Below, piece after piece: positions 23,125 to 30,811 of a DNA stretch of 43,582 nt. A program made the translations under genes and the position numbers. How positions within the stretch are numbered: position 1 is the stretch's first letter; each line of letters starts with the position of its first letter. The DNA comes from a virus: the IMG/VR virus record IMGVR_UViG_3300020421_002096, positions 1 through 43,582 of that record; one strand, 5' to 3'. The notes under the pieces are model-generated. The model ran no database searches and had not been told where the DNA came from. It was given only the letters and a program-made list of their open reading frames with translations.

Positions 23125-24601
23125 AAAAGTTGTTATAGTTGGAGGAGGAAGTGCAGGTTGGCTTACGGCCGCTTATGCTCTATACAATTTACCCAACGTA
23201 CAAATCACACTAATAGAAAGTCCTAAAGTACCTATAGTAGGAGTAGGTGAAGCTACTATACTTGGCTTTGACCATTACTTAAAAGACTGTGGTATACCTA
23301 CTGAACTATGGACCAAAGAGTGTGATGCTACAATTAAGCTAGGCACTTACTTTCCTAACTGGAGAGGAGATGGCAAAAACATTTGGCAACCTTTTTACTT
23401 TCCAATTGAAAGAGCAAGTTCAGGCAACTGGCTTGATGTAATAGACCTATGTCGAGATGCTAATATTAAAACTGAAGATTATGAAAAGTGGACTGCTTGG
23501 TATGACATAAGTGTTAAGGATGGAAAGATTGCAGGTAATACAACTGCCAATGGCAATGACGCTCATGTAGGTTATCATTTAGATGCAGTTAAATTAGCAA
23601 ACTTCTTAAGCGAATATCTTAATAAGAAGTATCCAAGATTAAATCATATTAAAGCACACGTAGACAAACCTGTTGTAAAAGATGGAAACATTGAACACAT
23701 TGTATTAGAGAACGGTGAAATGGTTAATGGTGACTTCTTTATTGACTGTACAGGATTTAAAAGATTACTTTCAAATGCACTAGGCAATAGCAACTGGGTT
23801 GATAGAAGCCATATGTTGTTTACAAATGCCGCAGTGGCATCACAGATTAGTTATGAAACAGAAGATGAAACGCAGGTACCTTATGTAACTGCACAGGCTT
23901 GTGACCACGGGTGGATATGGAAAACTCCTGTCAAAGATAGAATAGGTAGTGGACTTTGTTACAACAGTGATATAACAACTAAACAAGAAGCAGAAGATTA
24001 TTTTGTACAACATTGGGGAGAACATAGACTACGCACAGGTAATTTTAATCATGTACCTTTCAAACCAGAGTACAATGCAAACAACTGGCGTGGCAACTGT
24101 TTTAGTGTAGGACTAGCAAGTGGCTTTATTGAACCCTTAGAAAGCACAGGACTTGCACTATTAGTAATAGGGTGTTCAGCACTACACTATATGAAAAAAG
24201 GTTACTATGAACAAGAGGACATAGATAGATTTAACCAAGACATGAGTGAAGTGTACGAAGATAGTATGGGCTTTGTTGCACTACATTATTTTAACAATCC
24301 AAGACAAAGTAAGTTCTGGAGGCACGTTGAAGAAAACTTTAAAGAAACTGAAAAGATGGAAGAAATATGTACTAACTATGCAAGGAACTCTACTCCTACT
24401 GTAGACGAACAGTTCTTTCCACGTAACACAGAGATATTCCAAGATATAAATTGGAAGCTATGGTTAAACATCGTAGGTATCAAAACTGCTACTGCCAATT
24501 TAGGTGAGCAGGAGAGCAAAGAAATTTTAAATAGAATGAGAGAAGATAATAAGAAAGCTTCTTACCCAGGCTTAACAAATAGACAATGGAGTAACAGGTG
24601 A
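23108..24601 (+). CDS. Flavin-dependent (tryptophan-type) halogenase
   Basis: Uses FADH2, O2 and chloride or bromide to halogenate an electron-rich substrate. The 497-residue protein has the FAD motif VVIVGGGSAGWLTAA, the catalytic lysine K77 in ATIKLG (PrnA K79), the family WxWxxP in GWIWKTPVKDRIG (about 269-281), and FIEPLESTG with E345-S346 (PrnA E346-S347). All catalytic residues are therefore kept. It lies between heme oxygenase and bilin reductase with overlapping ends. The substrate could be tryptophan, an indole, or possibly a bilin; the last is my conjecture. No flavin reductase is seen in the window. Confidence 0.9.
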   Translation: MQQSVKKVVIVGGGSAGWLTAAYALYNLPNVQITLIESPKVPIVGVGEATILGFDHYLKDCGIPTELWTKECDATIKLGTYFPNWRGDGKNIWQPFYFPIERASSGNWLDVIDLCRDANIKTEDYEKWTAWYDISVKDGKIAGNTTANGNDAHVGYHLDAVKLANFLSEYLNKKYPRLNHIKAHVDKPVVKDGNIEHIVLENGEMVNGDFFIDCTGFKRLLSNALGNSNWVDRSHMLFTNAAVASQISYETEDETQVPYVTAQACDHGWIWKTPVKDRIGSGLCYNSDITTKQEAEDYFVQHWGEHRLRTGNFNHVPFKPEYNANNWRGNCFSVGLASGFIEPLESTGLALLVIGCSALHYMKKGYYEQEDIDRFNQDMSEVYEDSMGFVALHYFNNPRQSKFWRHVEENFKETEKMEEICTNYARNSTPTVDEQFFPRNTEIFQDINWKLWLNIVGIKTATANLGEQESKEILNRMREDNKKASYPGLTNRQWSNR

Positions 24602-25299
24602 GCGAATCAATTATATGGGACACATTAATTAAGACCCAAGACGAAATTCTTGATATATTCAACGAGTTCGGAAGTGAAATAGAAGAAAAAGGACTTAACA
24701 AATTTAATCAACCAGAGAACGGTTGGTTGAACAGAGTATGGGCAAACGATCATGTAAGAAGAGCTCACATAGACGTTGTTGATGTACGTGAACAAAAAGG
24801 TCTTTGGATGATGCACGTTTGTTGTTTTCCAACACTAGACAATGGTGCACCTATATACGGCTTTGATGTTATTGCAGGCAAACGTAAGATGACAGGAGCC
24901 TTCCATGACTTTTCAGCATCAAGTGGCGGAGAAGAACATCCGTTATGCGAATGGTACCAAGATGCAGTTAAGGATTTTATTCCTAGCAAAAAACGTGAAT
25001 TACCTGAATGGGCACAAAATATTTTTAGTCCAGGTATGATCGCGGCTGGTAATGTTGCTACAGAAGAAGAAGCACAGGCAATATGTAAACTAGCAGTTGA
25101 TAATTTAAGAGTATGGTTTCAAAGTGTACCTGAATATGCAGGTGAACAAACAGTAGAGTTTACTGCTGGTGCACAGAACTATTACTGTCATAATCAGCAA
25201 CAAAACCCACATACACCACGTGTTATGAAGTCTTTAGGGCTTAACGAAGCAGATGTCGATGAATTTTGTACTAATGCCTTGTTTCCTAAACTAGCATAA
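24598..25299 (+). CDS. pcyX: Ferredoxin-dependent bilin reductase (PcyX/PebS-like)
   Basis: Reduces biliverdin with electrons from ferredoxin. The 233-residue protein follows the family: RRAHIDVVDVREQ, WMMHVCCFPTL, APIYGFDVIAGKR, GAFHDFS and, at the end, NYYCHNQQQNPHTPRVM and LFPKLA. Aligned by eye to PcyA, H73 and D90 match His88 and Asp105, while Glu76 is replaced by D59. PcyX is the phage-specific group related to PcyA described from ocean metagenomes and makes phycoerythrobilin; the assignment to PcyX rather than PebS is tentative. GTG start in GTGA overlap with the halogenase. Ends just before a late promoter. Confidence 0.88.
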   Translation: MSESIIWDTLIKTQDEILDIFNEFGSEIEEKGLNKFNQPENGWLNRVWANDHVRRAHIDVVDVREQKGLWMMHVCCFPTLDNGAPIYGFDVIAGKRKMTGAFHDFSASSGGEEHPLCEWYQDAVKDFIPSKKRELPEWAQNIFSPGMIAAGNVATEEEAQAICKLAVDNLRVWFQSVPEYAGEQTVEFTAGAQNYYCHNQQQNPHTPRVMKSLGLNEADVDEFCTNALFPKLA

Positions 25300-25302
25300 A
25301 TA
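25295..25302 (+). promoter_or_regulatory. T4-type late promoter with nearly leaderless start
   Basis: CATAAATA, 7 of 8 matches, overlapping the bilin reductase stop. The ATG at 25311 lies nine bases after the box, so the leader would be about three bases; no ribosome site. Confidence 0.6.
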
Positions 25303-25310
25303 CTTGTGTT

Positions 25311-26891
25311 ATGCGATTCTTTGAATTCAAAAATGTATCCAAACCTATATTAGAAAGCACCAGAGGTATCAAAGGTGCCGTAGACGACATCAATCTGAAG
25401 GGCATGGAAAGTCCTTTTAGTACTGAAGATGGCGGCAAGTTTATTCCTAGCAACTGTTGGTTCTTTCCATTAGATGAGCAAACTGAAAAATACGTTGCAA
25501 TAGAAAAAGACGATGATACAACTGATCCAGATGCTAAAAACGGATCAGCAGTAGGACCTTCAAGCATATCAGCAGATGTGCAATTCCAAACAGATTTAAA
25601 AACAGCAGGTATCACAGGTAAGCTAATTGAAGCAAACAAAAAGCCTTTGACTTCGTATGCGGCCATTGTTGTTGAAATAACATCAGACGCAGGTACGTTA
25701 CACTTTGTAAGATACTACAAAAGCAAGACTGCAAACTATATCAAATGGGAACTAACTGACTTTATGAGAAACATAGAGCCATTAGGATACAACATTAAGA
25801 AGACACTATCAGCAACTGCAAACAAGGCACACCCTAACGTAAGGTTCTTTCCAAACAGATTAGGTGTTACAGATGGTCCTATGGACATATCAGCAGTAGC
25901 AGAAAGAATTAGAAACTCAGACGCATTTCCTAAAGATGTTCCACCAGAAGAAAGACCAATCATTGCAGACATATTAGAAAACTTAGATACTGCCATGCCT
26001 GCAACAAAGGACTACAAAGGTAACTACGAAATTCAGATAGGTGAGATTGCAGGACCTATTGCACTATCACAAGGATCAAGCATGGTTGGAGGTGCAGTAG
26101 CAGAAGCACAGGAACAACTGTTACAGGTTATTGAACCAGGACTTACTTGGCAGGCAATGAAAACTGTAGAGTATCCAGCAGATGAATCACAAAAACTTAT
26201 TGACAGTTTTATTATATCTCCTAAGGGAGCAAAGATAGGTATTAGTGCTAAAGATGGTAAGGGCGGTGCGAAGGCAAGTGCCGTTAGTATTGCAGAAACT
26301 ATTGATAACAAACCAGACGTAATTAAATTAAAGAACAAAAACTTCTTTGAAGAATTTAAAGAGTACTTAGGTTGGATGGAAACCATTAAGGAAAAAGATA
26401 AGAAGTATCAAGTTTACAAACTAGCAACTAGATTAGGTATGATTAATGAAGCTGAACTAGATGCAATTAAAAAACTAGTTGACGATCCATCAAGTTGGAA
26501 TGATGAAGGAAGAATCAAAGAAGCAGTACCAAGACACTATGATGAATACATGAACTCAAATGTATATCGTCCTAAAGATGCAACTTTACAAAATGCCAAG
26601 TATAGAAAGCTATGGCACTTCACAACAACACTTGCCAAAAACGTTGCGGCACAGATGAATAACGATCCTGACAACTTAAACAGATTCTTTAAAACTGTGT
26701 TAGAAAGCTCTAACATGATTCAAATTAAAAGCACGTTCCAAATGCAAGGTGAAGACAAAGGCAAGTTTACAAAAATGCTTGTGATTTATCCACCAGTGTT
26801 TGACGGCAGAATTAAGTTTGATGCAGGTAAAGAGTTCTATGCTAATATGAACTTACCAGGTTCTATGGGATTTGGTTTTGCTAGGAAATAG
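25311..26891 (+). CDS. Large phage protein of unknown function
   Basis: A 526-residue protein starting MRFFEFKN, an opening shared by several marine T4-like phage structural or packaging proteins. Mostly alpha/beta with a segment DSFIISPKGAKIGISAKDGK then GGAKAS at about 298-323 that recalls a PD-(D/E)XK pattern (D298, S312-x-K314) but with Ser for the acidic residue. No other motif. The late promoter points to a late role. Overlaps the convergent minus-strand gene by 11 bases. Confidence 0.6.
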   Translation: MRFFEFKNVSKPILESTRGIKGAVDDINLKGMESPFSTEDGGKFIPSNCWFFPLDEQTEKYVAIEKDDDTTDPDAKNGSAVGPSSISADVQFQTDLKTAGITGKLIEANKKPLTSYAAIVVEITSDAGTLHFVRYYKSKTANYIKWELTDFMRNIEPLGYNIKKTLSATANKAHPNVRFFPNRLGVTDGPMDISAVAERIRNSDAFPKDVPPEERPIIADILENLDTAMPATKDYKGNYEIQIGEIAGPIALSQGSSMVGGAVAEAQEQLLQVIEPGLTWQAMKTVEYPADESQKLIDSFIISPKGAKIGISAKDGKGGAKASAVSIAETIDNKPDVIKLKNKNFFEEFKEYLGWMETIKEKDKKYQVYKLATRLGMINEAELDAIKKLVDDPSSWNDEGRIKEAVPRHYDEYMNSNVYRPKDATLQNAKYRKLWHFTTTLAKNVAAQMNNDPDNLNRFFKTVLESSNMIQIKSTFQMQGEDKGKFTKMLVIYPPVFDGRIKFDAGKEFYANMNLPGSMGFGFARK

Positions 26892-27237
26892 CAATCATTA
26901 TAATTAAGTAATATCCTAAGAAGTGTAGTATTTGATCAAACATATTAAGTACCCAAAACTGTCTTTGATTACTCTTCCAACCAAAGTATTCACGTATATT
27001 CGTCTTAAAATAGTCGGTATGCCAGTGTAGTACGTAATCAAGTAAACCAAGCAACACAGAGACCTCTACGTCGGTATAAAGCGCCATTACAAGCATGGTT
27101 AAGACCCCATGTGGTATGTAATGTTGTTTATGAGCCGGCCAACCAAAGTAATGTAATTTGGTTGCACCCAATCCAAAAGGTTGAAATCCCAAATCCACTA
27201 TTGCGTGTTTGACCATTAATAATAGGAAAATTTCCAC
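26881..27237 (-). CDS. DUF3307-like integral membrane protein
   Basis: A 118-residue protein with about three hydrophobic helices and a His/Asp/Gln pattern typical of DUF3307: VKHAIVDLGFQ, WPAHKQHYIPHGVL, LLDYVLHWHTDYFK and MFDQILHFLGYYL. These polar residues inside helices suggest an enzyme or metal site in the membrane. Antisense to its neighbours; its start is beside a promoter for the plus-strand gene at 27300. Function of the family is unknown to me. Confidence 0.65.
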   Translation of the reverse strand: MEIFLLLMVKHAIVDLGFQPFGLGATKLHYFGWPAHKQHYIPHGVLTMLVMALYTDVEVSVLLGLLDYVLHWHTDYFKTNIREYFGWKSNQRQFWVLNMFDQILHFLGYYLIIMIAIS

Positions 27238-27266
27238 TTGACTGAACCTTCTTTGTTTGCTATATT
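27238..27266 (+). promoter_or_regulatory. Sigma70-type promoter
   Basis: TTGACT, 17 bases, TATATT with an extended TG (TGC). Starts immediately beyond the ATG of the minus-strand gene and drives the gene at 27300. Confidence 0.65.
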
Positions 27267-27299
27267 TAGTATATAGAATAATTACTAATAGAGGTACAG

Positions 27300-27494
27300 A
27301 TGATACATAAAATATCAGAACTATGCGACAAGATAGACTCTATTAAACTTATGGCTGATAACCTGCGTGAGATGAAGTATGGATCACCAAAAGCGCCTGA
27401 AGTTGAAATAGATAATATGATACAGGCTATCCAAGCTGATTGTTTGTTAGTGGCTAGCGATAAACAGAGCTATCATAAGAAGTCGTCAAGTTAA
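27300..27494 (+). CDS. Small helical protein, unknown
   Basis: A 64-residue, mostly helical protein (KISELCDKIDSIKLMADNLREM) with GAGG before its ATG and a good promoter upstream. The 3' end overlaps the convergent minus-strand gene by 41 bases. Early expression from its own promoter suggests a host-takeover role; no homologue recognised. Confidence 0.55.
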   Translation: MIHKISELCDKIDSIKLMADNLREMKYGSPKAPEVEIDNMIQAIQADCLLVASDKQSYHKKSSS

Positions 27495-27858
27495 TAAATT
27501 TACGCAGAAAGCGGAAGTGGATAGATAGAGAATCAAATAACTCTTTGTTCATACCGTATGAAATGCGATTGTAACTGCTTTGACCTATACCAATATAGTA
27601 GTCGATATCAATACCGTATGTGGGAAACACTCCCGTAACAAACAAACAATTATCTCCTAGGCTTTTAGCATCTCTGCTATTCCGTAATTCTAAATAACTT
27701 TCTGCAAAACTAGTTTCTGGTAGGAAGTTTGGTTTATCAACTTTATCCGCAAGAAGCATCACTACATAAGATTCAAGCTCTACAGGTAAAGTATAACCGC
27801 TTGTTTCTTGAGTCTCTTTTACAAGCCCATAAAAGGCGCTTTGATAAAAGTCCTTCAT
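27454..27858 (-). CDS. Uncharacterised protein resembling a bacterial family
   Basis: A 134-residue protein with conserved-looking blocks YVVMLLADKVDKPNFLPE, FAESYLELRNSRDAKSLGD and CLFVTGVFPTYGIDIDYYIG. I recall similar small proteins in bacterial genomes without a named function. The ATG is exactly five bases after a late-type box on the minus strand, giving a leaderless message. Possibly host-derived. Confidence 0.6.
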   Translation of the reverse strand: MKDFYQSAFYGLVKETQETSGYTLPVELESYVVMLLADKVDKPNFLPETSFAESYLELRNSRDAKSLGDNCLFVTGVFPTYGIDIDYYIGIGQSSYNRISYGMNKELFDSLSIHFRFLRKFINLTTSYDSSVYR

Positions 27859-27863
27859 AATAG

Positions 27864-27871
27864 TATTTAAG
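27864..27871 (-). promoter_or_regulatory. Late-type promoter (minus strand), leaderless
   Basis: On the minus strand CTTAAATA is followed by CTATT and then ATG at 27858. The spacing equals that at 8667 and 37568. Confidence 0.45.
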
Positions 27872-27933
27872 TTATTTTGGCAACATAGTTTTTAAACCGT
27901 TGAAAAACCTACTTTTTTCTTGAACCTAATAGG

Positions 27934-27962
27934 TTGACTTTGTGGACAACTTTGTATATAAT
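27934..27962 (+). promoter_or_regulatory. Sigma70-type promoter for sprT-like gene
   Basis: TTGACT, 17 bases, TATAAT. An inverted repeat AACCT-AAT-AGGTT (27923-27935) overlaps the -35 and could be an operator. Confidence 0.75.
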
Positions 27963-27991
27963 ATATATTACAATCAACAAAGGGTGACATA

Positions 27992-28462
27992 ATGGAAGTT
28001 AGTATTAAAGGCGGCACAAAATCACAAAAAGCATACGCAAGATCTATCATAGATTTTTGTGCGAAAAAGCTAATGAGTGAACGCCTAGCAAAAACCCTTG
28101 TTATTAAATTACATTTTACACCACTGTACGAAAAGCACAGACAAATGGGTAACTGTATGTGGGAAGATGAAAGCTACAGACCCAAGGAATTTTTGATAGA
28201 AATTGATCCAAGTGCTAGGCTCAGAAGAGTGCTAGAAAGCATCTGCCACGAAATGGTACACGTGAAGCAGTTCGCTAGAGGTGAGATGCGAGATCTAGCT
28301 GGTGCTGAAAAAGTCAGCTTTCTTGGGCAAAAATACGACCTGGGTGCAGATGAGTACTTTGAAAGACCCTGGGAAATAGAAGCACATGGGCGAGAATTAG
28401 GGCTCTTTGTACGTTGGGCTGAAAAACACAATTTGGGACACCTTAAATGGACACACGACTAA
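27992..28462 (+). CDS. SprT-like zinc metalloprotease
   Basis: The 156-residue protein carries HEMVH (86-90) in ICHEMVHVKQFARGE and a downstream E-x-E-A-H segment (PWEIEAHGRE) that can give the third zinc ligand, as in SprT/Spartan-like domains. It starts at an ATG with GGGTGA upstream after a consensus promoter. SprT-like enzymes cut DNA-bound proteins; clearing host proteins from DNA is a possible role. A late-type box separates it from clpP. Confidence 0.8.
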   Translation: MEVSIKGGTKSQKAYARSIIDFCAKKLMSERLAKTLVIKLHFTPLYEKHRQMGNCMWEDESYRPKEFLIEIDPSARLRRVLESICHEMVHVKQFARGEMRDLAGAEKVSFLGQKYDLGADEYFERPWEIEAHGRELGLFVRWAEKHNLGHLKWTHD

Positions 28463-28484
28463 ATACAACTAGAATTAGGATTTC

Positions 28485-29048
28485 ATGAAAAAAGCATACG
28501 AACAATATTCTGTGGACGAGAGGATCGAAGCAACGTTGCACGACAACGATATCCATTATCTGAATGGAGAGCTAGATAATGAGAATATTGCCAAGTGTAT
28601 CAAATGGATCCTTTCAGCTAATCTTGTAAAAAGACCCAAAAGAAGACTTACACTTTACGTGAATACAGTTGGTGGAGATCTGTATGAAACTTTTGGATTG
28701 ATTGATGTTATGAGAGATAGCTACCATACTATTTCAACCGTTGGAGTTGGAGCGGTTATGAGTGCAGGATTCTTGATCTTTGCTAGTGGTAAAACTGGAG
28801 AAAGATATATTGGTAAGAATACAGGTATCATGAACCACCAACATTCAGATACAATGGAATCTAAGATGCACGACATGAAAGCACAGATGAAAGAGAACAA
28901 TAACTGTGAACAAAGATGTATGCAAATTCTAAGAGACGCCACAGGATATAGTCTAGCTGATGTACGTAAGAAATTCAACAACCCATCAGACCAATATTTT
29001 ACAGCCAAACAATTGGTTGAACTTAAAGTAGCAGATCACATTTTATAA
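28485..29048 (+). CDS. clpP: ClpP-type serine protease
   Basis: Proteolytic chamber subunit of Clp. The 187-residue protein has a full catalytic triad: S93 in GAVMSAGF, H118 in GIMNHQH and D169 in PSDQYFTA. The usual LYVNTVGGDLYETF oxyanion-side loop is present. The N-terminus is short, with no obvious propeptide, and the hydrophobic pocket region that binds ClpX/ClpA is not easy to judge. It could be a capsid-maturation type protease; in T4 this role is gp21, which is unrelated. The window also has ClpS and a tmRNA, favouring Clp. Confidence 0.85.
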   Translation: MKKAYEQYSVDERIEATLHDNDIHYLNGELDNENIAKCIKWILSANLVKRPKRRLTLYVNTVGGDLYETFGLIDVMRDSYHTISTVGVGAVMSAGFLIFASGKTGERYIGKNTGIMNHQHSDTMESKMHDMKAQMKENNNCEQRCMQILRDATGYSLADVRKKFNNPSDQYFTAKQLVELKVADHIL

Positions 29049-29055
29049 TTTCTGG

Positions 29056-29084
29056 TTGACAAACCAAAACATTGATGTTATAGT
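29056..29084 (+). promoter_or_regulatory. Sigma70-type promoter
   Basis: TTGACA, 17 bases, TATAGT with an extended TG (TGT). The -35 lies in the inverted repeat TGGTT-GACA-AACCA (29053-29066), like that at 11740. Confidence 0.75.
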
Positions 29085-29114
29085 ATATACTATAATTAGG
29101 CAAGTGAGGCACAA

Positions 29115-29816
29115 ATGAATAAAGAAATTAAAAAATTTCCGCTAGTAGATATACTATCGGCAAGTTTCGCCGCATACAGAATCAATGGCGACTACTACAA
29201 AGAAACAAGACGTTTCAGCGAAGACAATCCTACACAATTTTCTAACAAAGACTGTTTACTTCTTCAGTTTGATACTGACACAGAGATGTTACCTAAGGAC
29301 TGGCAACAGATGACTATCAAAGACGAAGACTTACAAAATGCAGTTGCCTCAGTTGAATGGATTAACAAAGAAAATACTTTAGCCATTATGGCTGACACGT
29401 TGTCTGATTATATGAAAACTCTTATTACTTGTCTAAACACACAACAACTAACAAAAGATATGTTTGGTATTGTTGCAGTTACTCCAAAGATATATTTCGA
29501 AGGTAAGAAGAAGAAAGACGTTAAGAAATCTCTTAAAACTAACTTCTCTGAGTCGAAACACATAAGTACTATTGGAAGTGTTTTTCAAGGTGATTTTACT
29601 TTGCACGAAATTAAGTTTGTAGATAAGTTTGGGTGTCATGTATTAAATGGATCAAGTGAAGGCAACCTAATTAGCTTTTTCAAAAGTTTCGATCAAACAA
29701 AAGATTTACCAAAAGAAGATACTACCTTTAAGATTAAGGCAAAAGTTAAAAGGCACGGGGAAAATTTTATTACCAAATTCCCTGAAACGATTTTAAATTA
29801 CGTAAAGATAGGTTGA
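29115..29816 (+). CDS. Unknown protein
   Basis: A 233-residue protein with GTGAGG before the ATG and an early-type promoter. Segments KDMFGIVAVTPKIYFEGKKK, HEIKFVDKFGCHVLNGSSEG and TTFKIKAKVKRHGENFITKF suggest beta barrels, possibly OB-like and nucleic-acid binding. No named family. Its last bases contain the next promoter. Confidence 0.55.
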   Translation: MNKEIKKFPLVDILSASFAAYRINGDYYKETRRFSEDNPTQFSNKDCLLLQFDTDTEMLPKDWQQMTIKDEDLQNAVASVEWINKENTLAIMADTLSDYMKTLITCLNTQQLTKDMFGIVAVTPKIYFEGKKKKDVKKSLKTNFSESKHISTIGSVFQGDFTLHEIKFVDKFGCHVLNGSSEGNLISFFKSFDQTKDLPKEDTTFKIKAKVKRHGENFITKFPETILNYVKIG

Positions 29817-29841
29817 CAAAACTGAAGACTTATAGTAATAT
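29813..29841 (+). promoter_or_regulatory. Sigma70-type promoter (moderate)
   Basis: TTGACA overlaps the upstream stop codon; 17 bases on is TAATAT, with TATAGT at shorter spacing. It serves the gene at 29885 and the second bS21. Confidence 0.5.
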
Positions 29842-29884
29842 TAAAACTATGTCAATCTATTGTAAACTTATTGGAGATAGTACG

Positions 29885-30103
29885 ATGGCGAATCACAAGT
29901 TTGTTGCAATAGAAGAAGTCCTTGATACAGATGATTGGGGATTGATTATTAATAAGAACGGTGATCTGAAAGGTCTTTACGTTCCTAAAGGTCAAGAAGA
30001 TGATGAGGTACCAGAAGCAATAGCAAGTCTATGCGAAACGTACTTTGGAGTTGATTGGACTGAAGAAGACGTATTTATGGATCGACAGAACACATTACAT
30101 TAA
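29885..30103 (+). CDS. Small acidic protein, unknown
   Basis: A 72-residue acidic protein starting at the ATG preceded by GGAG (29873-29876). The frame extends upstream but those starts have no ribosome site. IEEVLDTDDWGLIINKNGDLKG and FGVDWTEEDVF suggest a small alpha/beta domain. It is eight bases upstream of bS21 copy 2 and likely co-transcribed. Confidence 0.6.
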   Translation: MANHKFVAIEEVLDTDDWGLIINKNGDLKGLYVPKGQEDDEVPEAIASLCETYFGVDWTEEDVFMDRQNTLH

Positions 30104-30111
30104 GGAGAAAT

Positions 30112-30309
30112 ATGGAAGTCATAGTTAGAAATAACAATGTTGAAAAAGCCCTTAGAGTTATGAAAAGAAAACTTAAGAAAGAAGGTTTGCTTTTAGAACT
30201 TAAGGAAAGAGCATACTACCAAAAGCCAAGTGAGAAAAAACGTTTGGCTAAAAAACGTGGTATCAAGAGAGCATTAAAGGCACAGAGAGACCGAAACAGA
30301 AATTCATAA
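30112..30309 (+). CDS. rpsU: Ribosomal protein bS21, copy 2
   Basis: A 65-residue bS21 with VIVRNNNVEKALRVMKRKLK, then ELKERAYYQKPSEKKRLAKK and a basic tail. It shares the YYQKPSEK block with copy 1 at 17275 but differs elsewhere and lacks its N-terminal 10 residues. AAGGAGA precedes the ATG. Two diverged bS21 genes in one phage are unusual; different timing or different ribosome pools could explain it. Confidence 0.9.
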   Translation: MEVIVRNNNVEKALRVMKRKLKKEGLLLELKERAYYQKPSEKKRLAKKRGIKRALKAQRDRNRNS

Positions 30310-30328
30310 CTTTAAGAAAGGGTAACCT

Positions 30329-30811
30329 TTGAAATTTTTTAAAAATAAAACTGATGATTTCTTTAGATGGGTAAAAGGTACGGAACTAGTTGAACTAGAT
30401 GATATTGACGTATCTGAGGATCCAGTAAGACCTGAACTAACATTGGGATGGCGTATCACACATGGTCGTCAAATATTTGGACTTAAATACGAAGACAACA
30501 TAGAAGGCATCATTTGTATTGCATATACAAGTGACATACCACATAGTGTAAAGGAACTAGATATGATGAGTGAACTTGCACATATGAAAGAAGAAAAGAA
30601 GATTGCCATTGCATACACAGTATGGTCACGTAAACGTGGAGCAGGTAGAGAACTTATACAAAAGGTTCTGGAGTATGCAAAAACACAAGGCATTGAAAGA
30701 GTAGTTACACTATCTCCGCTTACACCTATGGCAACACATTTCCACATACGTAACGGTGCGAAACAAATAAGCATCAACGACAAATCACAGAATTTTGAAT
30801 ATGCAATATGA
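30329..30811 (+). CDS. GNAT-like acetyltransferase
   Basis: A 160-residue protein starting at TTG with AAAGGG upstream. GWRITHGRQIFGLKYED and IAYTVWSRKRGAGRELIQKV, the latter like the acetyl-CoA loop (R-x-x-G-x-G) and its helix, followed by GIERVVTLSPL and ATHFHIRNGAKQI as in GNAT motif B. The canonical QxxGxG/A loop reads SRKRGAGREL. The acetylated target is unknown. Confidence 0.65.
   Translation: MKFFKNKTDDFFRWVKGTELVELDDIDVSEDPVRPELTLGWRITHGRQIFGLKYEDNIEGIICIAYTSDIPHSVKELDMMSELAHMKEEKKIAIAYTVWSRKRGAGRELIQKVLEYAKTQGIERVVTLSPLTPMATHFHIRNGAKQISINDKSQNFEYAI

Noticed and set aside
30112-30309. Second bS21 as an assembly duplicate of the first
   Set aside because: The two copies share only short blocks and differ in length, flanks and most residues.
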